From positions 1 to 10,269 of the forward strand of contig JAGQIY010000501.1 in NCBI GenBank assembly GCA_020430865.1: a stretch of DNA of 10,269 nucleotides. The letters run 5' to 3'. Origin of the DNA: Myxococcales bacterium. Lineage in GTDB: Bacteria > Myxococcota > Polyangia > Polyangiales > Polyangiaceae. The notes under the pieces were generated by a model. The model was not told where the DNA came from. It did not search any database and was given only the letters and a program-made list of their open reading frames with translations. Made by a program: the position numbers and the translations under genes. This document shows, one piece after another, positions 1-7,037 of this stretch (its first letter is position 1; every line of letters starts with the position of its first letter).

Positions 1-2380
1 AGGCGCGCAGGGGATCGTCGAGCTCGCCCCGGGCGATTTCCTGGCGCGCGAGCTCCAGGCCACGGCGCAAGGCCAAAACGGCGGCTTGGGTGTCACCTCT
101 CGCCGAAGCGCGATCGGCGACCTGCTCCAGCAGCAACAGCGCCTGGAAGGAGTCCTGAGAGTAGAAGGCGTGAAGCGCGTGCGCCTCGATTGGAGCGCCC
201 GACTCCTCACATACTTTTACCGCACGGAAGTGCAAGTCCCGGCGAACGCCAGCGGGCACCGCCGCCAGCACCACGTCTCGGATCAGGGGGTGAGAGGTGG
301 ACAACGTGCCGGCGTGGCGCACCACCATGCCCCCTTGCACGAGCTGATTCAACGCCCCCAGTACGTCACTCACGTTTGGCACCATGGTGCCAAACGCGAT
401 GGGCTCCACCTCGTCGCCCAGCACGGCGATCGCCTGCAGCACACGCCGTGCGTCGGGTTCGAGGCCCGCGACGCGGTCGGCGACCAAGTCCGCCAGGCGA
501 GTGGGAGGCTCCTTGCCCCCCTCGAGGGTGAAGCGGATGACTTGCTCCACGTACATCGGCAGCACGCCCCGAGCGCCCGCATCCCCGATCGCTCGCAGGC
601 GCTCGCCGGGACGACTCGCCTTGAGCAAGCGCGAGACAGCGGGCGTGGGCAGGCCGCTGATCACCCGCGCCGCATGGGCTGCCCCCCAGCCGGTCTCGAA
701 GCCTGGGACGTGGGCGGCCAAGATCAGCGTCTTCACGGCAGGCGGCTCGCCCAGCGCGTCCGCGAACGCGCTGCGGCTGGCGCCGTCCATGCGATGGAGA
801 TCGTCCAGGGCGACGATCACGGCGCCGTTCGTCTGCTGACGCGCCTGACCGAGCGCCCAGCGCAGCGCCTCCGCCAGCGCGAAGCGCCGCTCGAGCACGC
901 TGCGCCGATCGTCGTCTCGCGGGCCCTCGAAGACCTCGCGAACGGCTGCCGCGACGTCATCGGGCGCGTCGCTCACGTCGGGCATCGTCGCGCCGTTCTT
1001 GCGCCGCTTCAGCAACACGCCCAGCACCTCGCGAAGCGCGAAGTAGGCCACCTCGGCGCCGTGGGGATCCGGGGTCGCGTAGACCACCAGATCGCCCGCG
1101 CTCTCGGCGCGTCCCAGGAACTCCTTGAGGAGCCGCGTCTTGCCAGCGCCCGACTCACCTACCAGGCGGGCCCCGGCCACCTCTTCGACGAGCTGGTCGC
1201 GACGATCCGCGAGCCAGGCCAGGTCCTCATCGCGCCCGACCAACGGCAAGGGCAGCGACGGCACCGAGGGCGCCTCCGGCACCACGCTGGTCAGCGGGAG
1301 CCGTGCACCGCACTCGCCGCAGAACTTCTGCAGCGGCACCACCGACTCGCAGGCGGGACACTGGACGCTACCCGCGATGGGCACGGGAGGCACACCGCTC
1401 GAGCGCTCCTTCTCCTCCGCCTCGACCTGATCGATGGCTTCCTTCAGCGCGTCGGCGAACTCCAGCGCGTCCTGGAAGCGGTGATCCGCGTCCTTCTCCA
1501 GCGCCTTGCTGACCACCGAGACTAGGGGCTCCGGGATGTTGCGCTCCGGAGCGACCTGGGTGGGATCCGGAACAGGGATCGACAGGTGCATCATCACCAC
1601 CTGCGTCGGGCTCTCGGCCTCGAACGGCAGACGTCCCGTGAGCAGCTGGAACAGGATCACGCCGACGGCGTAGAGGTCCGTGCGCCCATCGATGGGATCC
1701 CCGCGCCCCTGTTCGGGGGCCATGTAGTCCGGGGTCCCGCACACGATGCCGGGGCTCGTGACGTTGGGCATCGTCGCGTCCTGCTTGAGCTTCGCCAAGC
1801 CGAAATCGACGACCTTCACGTGATCTCCACCGCGACGCAGCGGCTCGCAGAGGATGTTCTCGGGCTTCAGGTCCCGGTGGACGATGCCCATTTCGTGGGC
1901 GTCCGACAGCGCGAACAGCACCTGTCGCAGGATGTCCACGATGCGAACGAAGGACAGCGGCCCGTCCTCGTAAGCGACCCTTGCGAGGTCTTTTCCTCGC
2001 AGAAACTCCATGACCAGATACGGCTGGCCGTCGTCGGTACGACCGAAGTCGATCACGCTGATCGAGTTCGGGTGGTTGAGTTGAGACGCGGCGCGGGCCT
2101 CGGTCATGAAGCGCAGCGCGGAGTTCTCGTCGCTCAATAGATGGGGGTGAATGATCTTCACAGCGACGGTCCGCCCCAGCACGCGCTGCTCGGCGCGGTA
2201 CACCCGCCCCATGCCACCGACGCTCAGCAGGTCGAGGATCAGGTAGCCCCCAGGCAACTCCTGTCCAATCAACTTGTCGTCAGTGGCCGTGGTACGAACA
2301 CTGCCCACGGGGAACCCGCATGCCGGACAGTATTTGTGCTCCTCAGCGCACTGCGTTCCGCACTGGGGGCACGGTCGCAT
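1..2380 (-). CDS. Serine/threonine protein kinase fused to P-loop ATPase, two zinc ribbons (3' end outside window)
   Basis: Hanks-type kinase that should phosphorylate Ser/Thr of unknown partners, with a signalling ATPase region on the same chain. Residues (start at 2380): zinc ribbon C4, C7, C18, C21; glycine-rich loop SVGGMGRVY 53-61, where the usual first Gly is Ser53; ATP lysine K75; E94; HRDLKPEN 168-175; DFG 192-194; APE 221-223. A second zinc ribbon (C341, C344, C354, C357) precedes a P-loop domain with Walker A GESGAGKT 408-415 and Walker B VIVALDD 521-527. The remaining roughly 260 residues look helical, as in the AAA/TPR kinases common in myxobacteria. The frame is open to base 1, so this is a partial gene of at least 793 codons. 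No membrane segment is seen, so it is probably cytosolic. An in-frame ATG at 2398 would add six residues; 2380 was preferred because MRPCPQCG starts directly at the zinc ribbon and a TAAGTT hexamer lies 8 bases upstream. Family is certain; target is unknown. Confidence 0.95.
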   Translation of the reverse strand, partial: MRPCPQCGTQCAEEHKYCPACGFPVGSVRTTATDDKLIGQELPGGYLILDLLSVGGMGRVYRAEQRVLGRTVAVKIIHPHLLSDENSALRFMTEARAASQLNHPNSISVIDFGRTDDGQPYLVMEFLRGKDLARVAYEDGPLSFVRIVDILRQVLFALSDAHEMGIVHRDLKPENILCEPLRRGGDHVKVVDFGLAKLKQDATMPNVTSPGIVCGTPDYMAPEQGRGDPIDGRTDLYAVGVILFQLLTGRLPFEAESPTQVVMMHLSIPVPDPTQVAPERNIPEPLVSVVSKALEKDADHRFQDALEFADALKEAIDQVEAEEKERSSGVPPVPIAGSVQCPACESVVPLQKFCGECGARLPLTSVVPEAPSVPSLPLPLVGRDEDLAWLADRRDQLVEEVAGARLVGESGAGKTRLLKEFLGRAESAGDLVVYATPDPHGAEVAYFALREVLGVLLKRRKNGATMPDVSDAPDDVAAAVREVFEGPRDDDRRSVLERRFALAEALRWALGQARQQTNGAVIVALDDLHRMDGASRSAFADALGEPPAVKTLILAAHVPGFETGWGAAHAARVISGLPTPAVSRLLKASRPGERLRAIGDAGARGVLPMYVEQVIRFTLEGGKEPPTRLADLVADRVAGLEPDARRVLQAIAVLGDEVEPIAFGTMVPNVSDVLGALNQLVQGGMVVRHAGTLSTSHPLIRDVVLAAVPAGVRRDLHFRAVKVCEESGAPIEAHALHAFYSQDSFQALLLLEQVADRASARGDTQAAVLALRRGLELARQEIARGELDDPLRA
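373..396. repeat. Perfect 24-base palindrome inside the kinase gene
   Basis: Two 12-base arms, CGTTTGGCACCA and its exact reverse complement, meet at a CCATGG centre with no spacer. The palindrome lies within the coding sequence for the C-terminal part of the kinase-ATPase (residues around AFGTMVPNV). It could be a protein-binding site, a cruciform or RNA hairpin, or chance; the sequence alone does not tell which. Confidence 0.9.
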
Positions 2381-2388
2381 CGCTGGGT

Positions 2389-2394
2389 AACTTA
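2389..2394 (-). promoter_or_regulatory. Candidate -10 element (TAAGTT) for the kinase gene
   Basis: TAAGTT on the minus strand ends 8 bases before the ATG at 2380, matching the TAnnnT form of a sigma70-type -10 box. A transcript starting about 6-8 bases downstream would begin at or just before this ATG, giving a leaderless or nearly leaderless message and excluding the ATG at 2398. No clear -35 box or Shine-Dalgarno sequence is visible. Inferred from pattern only. Confidence 0.35.
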
Positions 2395-2483
2395 CCATCC
2401 TCGCGTGGGTTTGGGGTGAGAGGGAAACATCGCTAGCCCCCGGGCCGTGCACTTTTCTTCGCCCGACGGAAGCTCGCTGCATG

Positions 2484-2501
2484 CGGGTCAGCACGGGTCA
2501 G
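2484..2501. repeat. Short direct repeat CGGGTCAG x2, 10-base period
   Basis: CGGGTCAG occurs at 2484-2491 and again at 2494-2501, separated by CA. A one-turn spacing in a divergent promoter region is compatible with a tandem operator, but eight-base repeats also arise by chance in GC-rich DNA. Confidence 0.35.
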
Positions 2502-2712
2502 TGGGGGCTCGAGGCTCGGATCGTCGCGTAGTCGAGCGGAATGTCGTGAAACGCATGTCGCGACCGCCCGCTGCCGGCCAGGTCGCGCTGGAAGCATCGC
2601 AGCGAGCGGCACCTATCGAAGCGCTTCACCGCGCCGCTGGAGCCACGCTTGGTTCGAACCACGGAAGCAGGGTCATCCGGCGATTCTCCTCGGGAAGTTC
2701 AGGCTTTCGGGG

Positions 2713-2718
2713 TAGGGT
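2713..2718 (+). promoter_or_regulatory. Candidate -10 element (TAGGGT) for the MshEN protein gene
   Basis: TAGGGT ends 10 bases before the ATG at 2729. It fits TAnnnT and would give a leader of only a few bases. It supports 2729 as the start over the longer open frame beginning at 2447. No convincing -35 box is visible. Confidence 0.35.
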
Positions 2719-2728
2719 CCCGAGAGCA

Positions 2729-4090
2729 ATGGCCGCCCCGAGAGTCCGACTCGGTGATCTGCTCGTAGAAGCCCAGATGATCACGCGCCAGCAACTCGAC
2801 GAGGTGCTGGAACGTCAGCGTGAAGATCGGCGGCGACTGGGGACCCTGCTCGTCGAGTCGGGCCTGGTCTCAGAGACCCAGGTCACACAGATCCTGAGCC
2901 AGCAGCTCTCCGTGCCGTGGGTATCGCTTTACCACATCGATTTCTCGAGGCAGCTCCTGAACTTGGTACCGAGCCAGGTGGTCGAGCGCTTCTGCTTGGT
3001 CCCCATCTTCGTGCGTCGGGTCCGAGGCCTGGGACAGACGCTGTACGTCGCGATGGACGACCCCACCGATGAAACGGCGCTGGAGCAAGTGCGACAGTTC
3101 AGTGGCCTCCCGGTGCGCGCGATGATCGCGCCGCCGTCGGATATCCGGGCCGCGATCCGCGTCTACTATGGAACCACCGCAGGGGCTGGCGAGCCGGACC
3201 CGATGGCGGTTCCCACCACCGCCGAGCCCAAGCGGCCTCCACCGAAGCCACCTCAACCCCCACGCGCAACGGCTCCCTCGGAACTCGACATCGACGTGGA
3301 GGTCGAGAGCCCAGAACCGCCTCCCGCCGACGAAGTGATCGCGCTGGAACGAGCAGTGGATGCGCCCCCCCCGCAGCCAGCAGACGGCGCGCCGACTTCC
3401 GAGGTGGACGGACCGACCACGCGGCTCTCCGCCAGCAGTGAACCGCCAAGCGCCGACGGCGCCGGGCAGCAGCGAGCGACCGAGGAACCTCCAGACCAAA
3501 CCGAGGAACCTCCAGACCAGGGGGAGACGGAACCACCTCCCGCGATGGCGAGCACGCCGAGCGTGCAGATCCCCCCGAGTTCCCAGCCTCGGATAGAAGA
3601 AGACATCCCCACGGAAGCACCTCCGGCGGTGGAGGATAGTCCGCGCGCGGCCATGGCTGGCGTCGAGCCAGCTCCGAGCAGCCGAGCCCCATCTCAACCC
3701 GACGAGCCGCCTCGAAGCCTCACGCCGGTGCCCGAGAGCTCCCGGGTGCCGGCCCGGGACGCGGTGATGCCCCAGCCACGGGCGGGCAAGACGCCTCGCA
3801 TGGTGTCCCTCACGCTGCTCGACGGGACGACGATCAACTTGCCCGCCCGGTCGGCCCAGTCGGCGCGCAGCGAACCCGAGGCAGAACCTGCGCCGACGGC
3901 GGGCGAGGATCAGCTCACCGCGCGTGACCTGGTCGCTGCCCTCCGCGCGGTGTCCCACGGCGCCGACGCGACCGAGATCCTCGGAGAGAACGCGCGCTGG
4001 GAATCGATGTTCGCCGCCCTGCTGTCGCTCCTGCTGAAGAAGCGCCTGATCGCCGACTGGGAGTTCGTCGAAGAGTACAAGCGCGTCTAG
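2729..4090 (+). CDS. MshEN/GspE N-terminal domain protein with Pro/Glu-rich linker, no ATPase
   Basis: A 453-residue protein in three parts. Residues 5-148 form an MshEN (GspE/PilB N-terminal) domain containing two copies of its repeated motif, beginning RLGDLLVE (7-14) and RLGTLLVE (36-43), followed by the beta-rich half with VAMDDPTD (107-114). In MshE-type ATPases these motifs bind cyclic di-GMP. Residues 149-352 are a low-complexity Pro/Glu/Ala/Ser linker including a duplicated TEEPPDQ. Residues 353-453 form a compact end with MVSLTLLDGTTINLP and two predicted helices ending in LLLKKRLIADWEFVEEYKRV. No Walker A or B motif exists, so it cannot drive a secretion or pilus motor itself. I infer a cytosolic adaptor or receptor, perhaps responding to c-di-GMP; the role is not established. 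The open frame extends to 2447, but the domain begins at 2729, where an ATG follows a TAGGGT hexamer. The gene diverges from the kinase gene. Confidence 0.9.
   Translation: MAAPRVRLGDLLVEAQMITRQQLDEVLERQREDRRRLGTLLVESGLVSETQVTQILSQQLSVPWVSLYHIDFSRQLLNLVPSQVVERFCLVPIFVRRVRGLGQTLYVAMDDPTDETALEQVRQFSGLPVRAMIAPPSDIRAAIRVYYGTTAGAGEPDPMAVPTTAEPKRPPPKPPQPPRATAPSELDIDVEVESPEPPPADEVIALERAVDAPPPQPADGAPTSEVDGPTTRLSASSEPPSADGAGQQRATEEPPDQTEEPPDQGETEPPPAMASTPSVQIPPSSQPRIEEDIPTEAPPAVEDSPRAAMAGVEPAPSSRAPSQPDEPPRSLTPVPESSRVPARDAVMPQPRAGKTPRMVSLTLLDGTTINLPARSAQSARSEPEAEPAPTAGEDQLTARDLVAALRAVSHGADATEILGENARWESMFAALLSLLLKKRLIADWEFVEEYKRV
3479..3519 (+). repeat. Tandem repeat, 21-base unit, coding TEEPPDQ twice
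   Basis: The 20 bases at 3479-3498 recur without change at 3500-3519, giving a period of 21 bases and an in-frame duplication of TEEPPDQ in the disordered linker. Perfect identity at DNA level suggests a recent slippage duplication. Confidence 0.9.
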
Positions 4091-4162
4091 CCTAGTTCAG
4101 CGGGTCACAGATTCGCCTCACTCGCGGGCCCGGTGGCGGTCGCTCTTGCAGCGCGAGTCGTA

Positions 4163-5320
4163 CTAGCGCACGGCGCGATGAGCTCTCAGAGCCGCGATCT
4201 CCTCGCTGCCGAAGCCCGCATCCGCGAGGATCTGATCGGTGTGCTCGCCCTGCTTGGGAGCCGGACGGGGCTCCAGGTCGGTCGGTGTCACCGGCGTGCG
4301 CAGTTGCTTGACGATCCCGTCGGGTGTCTCGACGTCCAGGAAGACCTTGCGCGCCTGCAGGTGAGCATCCGCGAAGAGCTCGTCAGGTCGCAGGACCGGT
4401 TCGAGGCACACGTCATGTCGATCGTTCAGCGCCAGCCACTCGTCACGCGTGCGCGACGCGAAGAGCCGCTCCAGCTTGGCCTGCAGCTCTACCTGGTGAG
4501 GGCCCGGCACCACGTAGCTCGCGTCCACGGCCATTTCCACGGCAGCAAAGAACGCCTGGAAGAACTTGGGCTCCAGCGCCCCGAACGCCACCGCGCCCCC
4601 GTCCTTCGTCTGGTAGGTGCGGTAGATGGCGAGGCCGCCCGTCAGCATCTCGTTGCCGCGCTCGACACTCTCTCCCCCCATGAGCTTGGCCATCACCGGC
4701 AGAGCGAAGGGCACCACGCTCTCGATCATGCCGATGTCGATCAGCTTTCCCTCTCCGGTCAGCTCTCGTTCGCGCAGCGCGGCGAGGATCGCGATCACGC
4801 ACCACATGCCGCCGCTGACGTCTGCGAGCTGGAACGACGGTGTGGCTGGCGCCTGATCCCGCGGCCCCATCGCTCCCAACAAGCCCGCGCGAGCCATGTA
4901 GTTGAGATCATGGCCCGCTCGCTTCGCGAGCGGTCCGGTTTGGCCGTAGCCGGTGAGCGCGCAAACGACGAGCTTGGGATTCAGCTCACGGAGCACCTGA
5001 TGGCCCACGCCCAGGCGGTCGAGCACTCCCGGGCGAAACTGCTCGAAGACGACATCGTAGTGCAGCACCATACGTTTCAACGCGGCAACGCCTTCGGGCT
5101 TCTTGAGGTCCAGCACCATGCCCCGCTTGCCACGATTCAGGCTGTGGAACATCAGACCCGTGTCGCCGTGCATCGGCGGCGTCACGCGCGTGTAGTCACC
5201 CGCGCCGGCGTCCTCGACCTTGTCGACCGTCGCGCCCAGGTCCGCCAAGACGACGGTGGCGAGGGGGCCCGGCAGGAGCCGGGTCAGATCGAGAACACGG
5301 ATTCCGTCGAGCGCTGCCAT
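4163..5320 (-). CDS. CaiB/BaiF family protein, alpha-methylacyl-CoA racemase type
   Basis: A 385-residue class III CoA-transferase-fold protein. Its motifs fit alpha-methylacyl-CoA racemase, which interconverts the (2R) and (2S) forms of 2-methylacyl-CoA esters so that branched chains can enter beta-oxidation. GYGQTGPLAKRAGHDLNY (124-141) carries the presumed catalytic His137; LADVSGG (165-171) carries Asp167; FGALEPKFF (246-254) carries Glu250. These align with His126, Asp156 and Glu241 of the mycobacterial racemase MCR, and the length fits the family. In true CoA-transferases of the family the equivalent Asp forms a CoA ester, so a transferase activity cannot be excluded, but the RAGHD-x-NY motif favours the racemase. 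It follows accC on the same strand after 128 bases, so co-transcription is possible, although a strong stem-loop lies between. The ATG at 5320 is preceded by a TAATCC hexamer. Confidence 0.93.
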   Translation of the reverse strand: MAALDGIRVLDLTRLLPGPLATVVLADLGATVDKVEDAGAGDYTRVTPPMHGDTGLMFHSLNRGKRGMVLDLKKPEGVAALKRMVLHYDVVFEQFRPGVLDRLGVGHQVLRELNPKLVVCALTGYGQTGPLAKRAGHDLNYMARAGLLGAMGPRDQAPATPSFQLADVSGGMWCVIAILAALRERELTGEGKLIDIGMIESVVPFALPVMAKLMGGESVERGNEMLTGGLAIYRTYQTKDGGAVAFGALEPKFFQAFFAAVEMAVDASYVVPGPHQVELQAKLERLFASRTRDEWLALNDRHDVCLEPVLRPDELFADAHLQARKVFLDVETPDGIVKQLRTPVTPTDLEPRPAPKQGEHTDQILADAGFGSEEIAALRAHRAVR

Positions 5321-5326
5321 GCCCTC

Positions 5327-5332
5327 GGATTA
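5327..5332 (-). promoter_or_regulatory. Candidate -10 element (TAATCC) for the racemase gene
   Basis: TAATCC on the minus strand ends 6 bases before the ATG, the distance expected if transcription starts on the ATG itself. The match to the -10 consensus is partial. If used, it gives the racemase its own promoter independent of accC. Confidence 0.3.
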
Positions 5333-5401
5333 CACGCCACGCCGCGGAGGACCAAGCGTATCGACACCATGACCCAGCCAGCTCTGCGGCCCGGCTCGAA
5401 C

Positions 5402-5447
5402 TGGAACCCTGCTCCGGAACCTCAGGGGTTCGCGAGGCAGGGATCCA
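5402..5447 (-). terminator. Strong stem-loop directly after the accC stop codon (no U-tract)
   Basis: Bases 5402-5421 pair with 5427-5447: TGGA with TCCA, CCCTGC with GCAGGG, TC with GA, and GAACC with GGTTC around a five-base loop. This gives 17 pairs interrupted by an A/A mismatch, one bulged base and a 2x2 mismatch. On the minus strand the stem begins two bases after the accC TAG. No T-run follows on either strand, so it is not a standard intrinsic terminator; it could be an mRNA-stabilising or processing hairpin, or a small repeat element. Confidence 0.55.
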
Positions 5448-5448
5448 A

Positions 5449-6942
5449 CTAGCGGAGCTCGGCGCGGTGCGCGGCCACCCAGGGGCTCAGCCCGCTGCCA
5501 TTCTCAGTGACTGGCGCGCAGTTGTTGGTCAGCTCGTAGGCCGCCACGGCGATGGCCCGAGCCAGCGCGGCGCGTTCGTCGGCGCCCAGCGTGGTCCCGC
5601 CGAGCAAGGCGTCCCGAAAGCGATCGATGAAGCCCGTATCGTAGTGCCCGTCGATGAACTCGGGATGCTCGAACAGGCGCTCGTGGAACGGCAGGTTGGT
5701 GCGGATCCCGCTCACCAGATACTCGCCGATCGCACGACGCATGCGCTCGACCGCCTGGGCCCGCGTGGGAGCCCATACACTGAGCTTCGAGATCAGCGGA
5801 TCGTAGTTGGCGCTGATGGTACAGCCTTCGTAGGCACCAGAGTCGTCGCGCACGCCAGGGCCGGAGGGGGTGAGGAGCCTCGTGATCTTGCCTGGAGACG
5901 GCAGGAAACCCGTAGCCGGGTCCTCCGCGTAGATGCGGCACTCGATCGCCGCCCCGCGTCGCTCGAGGTCCTTCTGCTCGAAACCCAGTGGCAGCCCCGC
6001 GGCGACTCTCACCATTTCGCGCACCAGGTCCACGCCGGTGATCAACTCCGTCACCGGATGCTCGACCTGCAAGCGGGTGTTCATCTCCAGGAAGTAGAAG
6101 CTCTTGTCTTGCCCCATGAGGAACTCGAATGTCCCTGCGGAAAAATACCCAACGGCCTTCGCGCCCTTGACGGCAACCTCGCCCATCTTGTGCACTATGT
6201 CCTCGTCGATGGCCGGGCAAGGCGCCTCCTCGACCACCTTCTGGTGTCGGCGCTGGATCGAGCAATCCCGCTCGAACAAGTGGACCATGTTCCCGTGCTT
6301 GTCGCCCAAGACCTGGATCTCCACGTGGCGCGGCTGGATGATCGCTTTCTCGATGTAGACCGTCTCGTCGCCGAAGGCCTTCTTCGCCTCGCTGCGCGCG
6401 CGCTCCAGGGCGGGACCGAGATCTTCCGGCTTGTGCACGAGGCGCATGCCCTTCCCGCCACCACCGGCAGTCGCCTTGAGCATCACCGGGTAGCCAATGC
6501 GCTCGGCCGTGGCCAGGCCCTCTTCGACGGTGTTCGCATTTCCGCCGGGAACGATGGGCACACCTGCCGCCAACATCTTGTCTCGCGCCGCCGTCTTGAG
6601 GCCCATGTCCCGCATTGCGCTGGGGGGCGGACCGATGAAGGTGACCCCCGCGGCCTCGCAAGCCTCGGCGAACGCTGCGTTCTCGCTCAGGAAGCCGTAG
6701 CCCGGGTGGACCCCGTCGCACCCTGCACGCTTGGCGACGTCCAGTATTTTATCCGCACGGAGATAGCTCTCGGCGGCGGCGGCCGGTCCAATGTGGTATG
6801 CCTCGTCGCACACGCGCACGTGCAGGCTCTCGCGATCTGCGTCGCTGTAGACAGCCACCGAGCGGATCCCCATCTCGCGCAGCGTGCGCGCGACTCGAAC
6901 AGCGATTTCCCCTCGATTTGCGATCAGGACCTTCTTCAGCAT
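5449..6942 (-). CDS. accC: Biotin carboxylase subunit of an acyl-CoA carboxylase
   Basis: A 497-residue ATP-grasp enzyme that carboxylates biotin on its carrier protein using ATP and bicarbonate, the first half-reaction of acetyl- or propionyl-CoA carboxylase. Domain order is usual: N-terminal LIANRGEIAVRV (6-17) and HPGYGFLSEN (79-88); ATP-grasp with glycine-rich loop AGGGGKGMR (159-167), RHVEIQ (205-210, His206), HQK (Lys235), FEF (Glu273), LEMNTRLQVEHP (285-296, with Glu286, Asn288, Arg290); C-terminal CRIYAED with Arg336. These match the E. coli AccC active-site residues with a constant offset of about two or three. It is about 50 residues longer than E. coli AccC, with a tail after about residue 445, but has no biotinyl domain (no MKM motif). 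The carrier and carboxyltransferase are not in the window, so whether the substrate is acetyl-, propionyl- or another acyl-CoA is unknown. The ATG at 6942 follows a TATAGG hexamer by 8 bases. Confidence 0.96.
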   Translation of the reverse strand: MLKKVLIANRGEIAVRVARTLREMGIRSVAVYSDADRESLHVRVCDEAYHIGPAAAAESYLRADKILDVAKRAGCDGVHPGYGFLSENAAFAEACEAAGVTFIGPPPSAMRDMGLKTAARDKMLAAGVPIVPGGNANTVEEGLATAERIGYPVMLKATAGGGGKGMRLVHKPEDLGPALERARSEAKKAFGDETVYIEKAIIQPRHVEIQVLGDKHGNMVHLFERDCSIQRRHQKVVEEAPCPAIDEDIVHKMGEVAVKGAKAVGYFSAGTFEFLMGQDKSFYFLEMNTRLQVEHPVTELITGVDLVREMVRVAAGLPLGFEQKDLERRGAAIECRIYAEDPATGFLPSPGKITRLLTPSGPGVRDDSGAYEGCTISANYDPLISKLSVWAPTRAQAVERMRRAIGEYLVSGIRTNLPFHERLFEHPEFIDGHYDTGFIDRFRDALLGGTTLGADERAALARAIAVAAYELTNNCAPVTENGSGLSPWVAAHRAELR

Positions 6943-6950
6943 GGCGGGGC

Positions 6951-6956
6951 CCTATA
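6951..6956 (-). promoter_or_regulatory. Candidate -10 element (TATAGG) for accC
   Basis: TATAGG on the minus strand ends 8 bases before the ATG of accC in an otherwise very GC-rich stretch. The intervening bases are GCCCCGCC, with no Shine-Dalgarno sequence, which again suggests a very short or absent leader. No good -35 box was found 16-18 bases upstream. Confidence 0.4.
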
Positions 6957-7037
6957 CCACGCGTCGCGCGCGAGACATGGCCTGGTTGTTTGCCGCTGTC
7001 TGTCGGGCTTCACGGCGCGCGAGCCAGTCCTGGTCGA

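Larger units (their letters stand above)
2381..2728. other. Divergent intergenic region between kinase and MshEN protein genes
   Basis: These 348 bases carry the 5' regions of two divergent genes. An open frame runs through from 2447 on the plus strand in phase with the MshEN gene, but its translation is rich in Arg, Ser and Ala with no domain-like pattern, so I do not count it as coding. Visible elements are a direct repeat CGGGTCAG at 2484-2491 and 2494-2501 (period 10, one helical turn), a 12-base palindrome TGGTTCGAACCA at 2650-2661, and -10-like hexamers close to each start codon. No tRNA, small RNA or terminator could be recognised. Confidence 0.6.

Noticed and set aside
374..395. Sigma54 promoter (TGGCAC-N5-TTGCA) within the palindrome
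   Set aside because: The downstream GC doublet is one base out of register and the site is internal to a gene; it is better described as a palindrome.
86..1525. Long plus-strand open frame of 479 codons
   Set aside because: It lies antisense to the kinase-ATPase, whose minus-strand frame carries clear Walker, zinc-ribbon and kinase motifs. The plus-strand translation is Arg/His/Ala-rich without domains, a usual shadow in GC-rich DNA.
2641..2670. tRNA T-arm look-alike (GGTTCGAACC)
   Set aside because: It is only a short palindrome. The five-base T-stem does not pair, and no acceptor stem, anticodon arm or CCA end can be built around it.
2447..2728. Upstream extension of the MshEN gene by 94 codons
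   Set aside because: The added residues show no domain or signal peptide, and the MshEN motif begins right after the ATG at 2729, which also has a -10-like hexamer in front.
4120..4158. Possible bidirectional terminator between the convergent MshEN and racemase genes (ACTCGCG / CGCGAGT)
   Set aside because: Only seven pairs with a 25-base loop and no T-run on either strand; too weak to call.
4133..5452. Plus-strand open frame of 439 codons
   Set aside because: Antisense to the CaiB-family gene with all three catalytic residues intact; the plus-strand product has no recognisable pattern.
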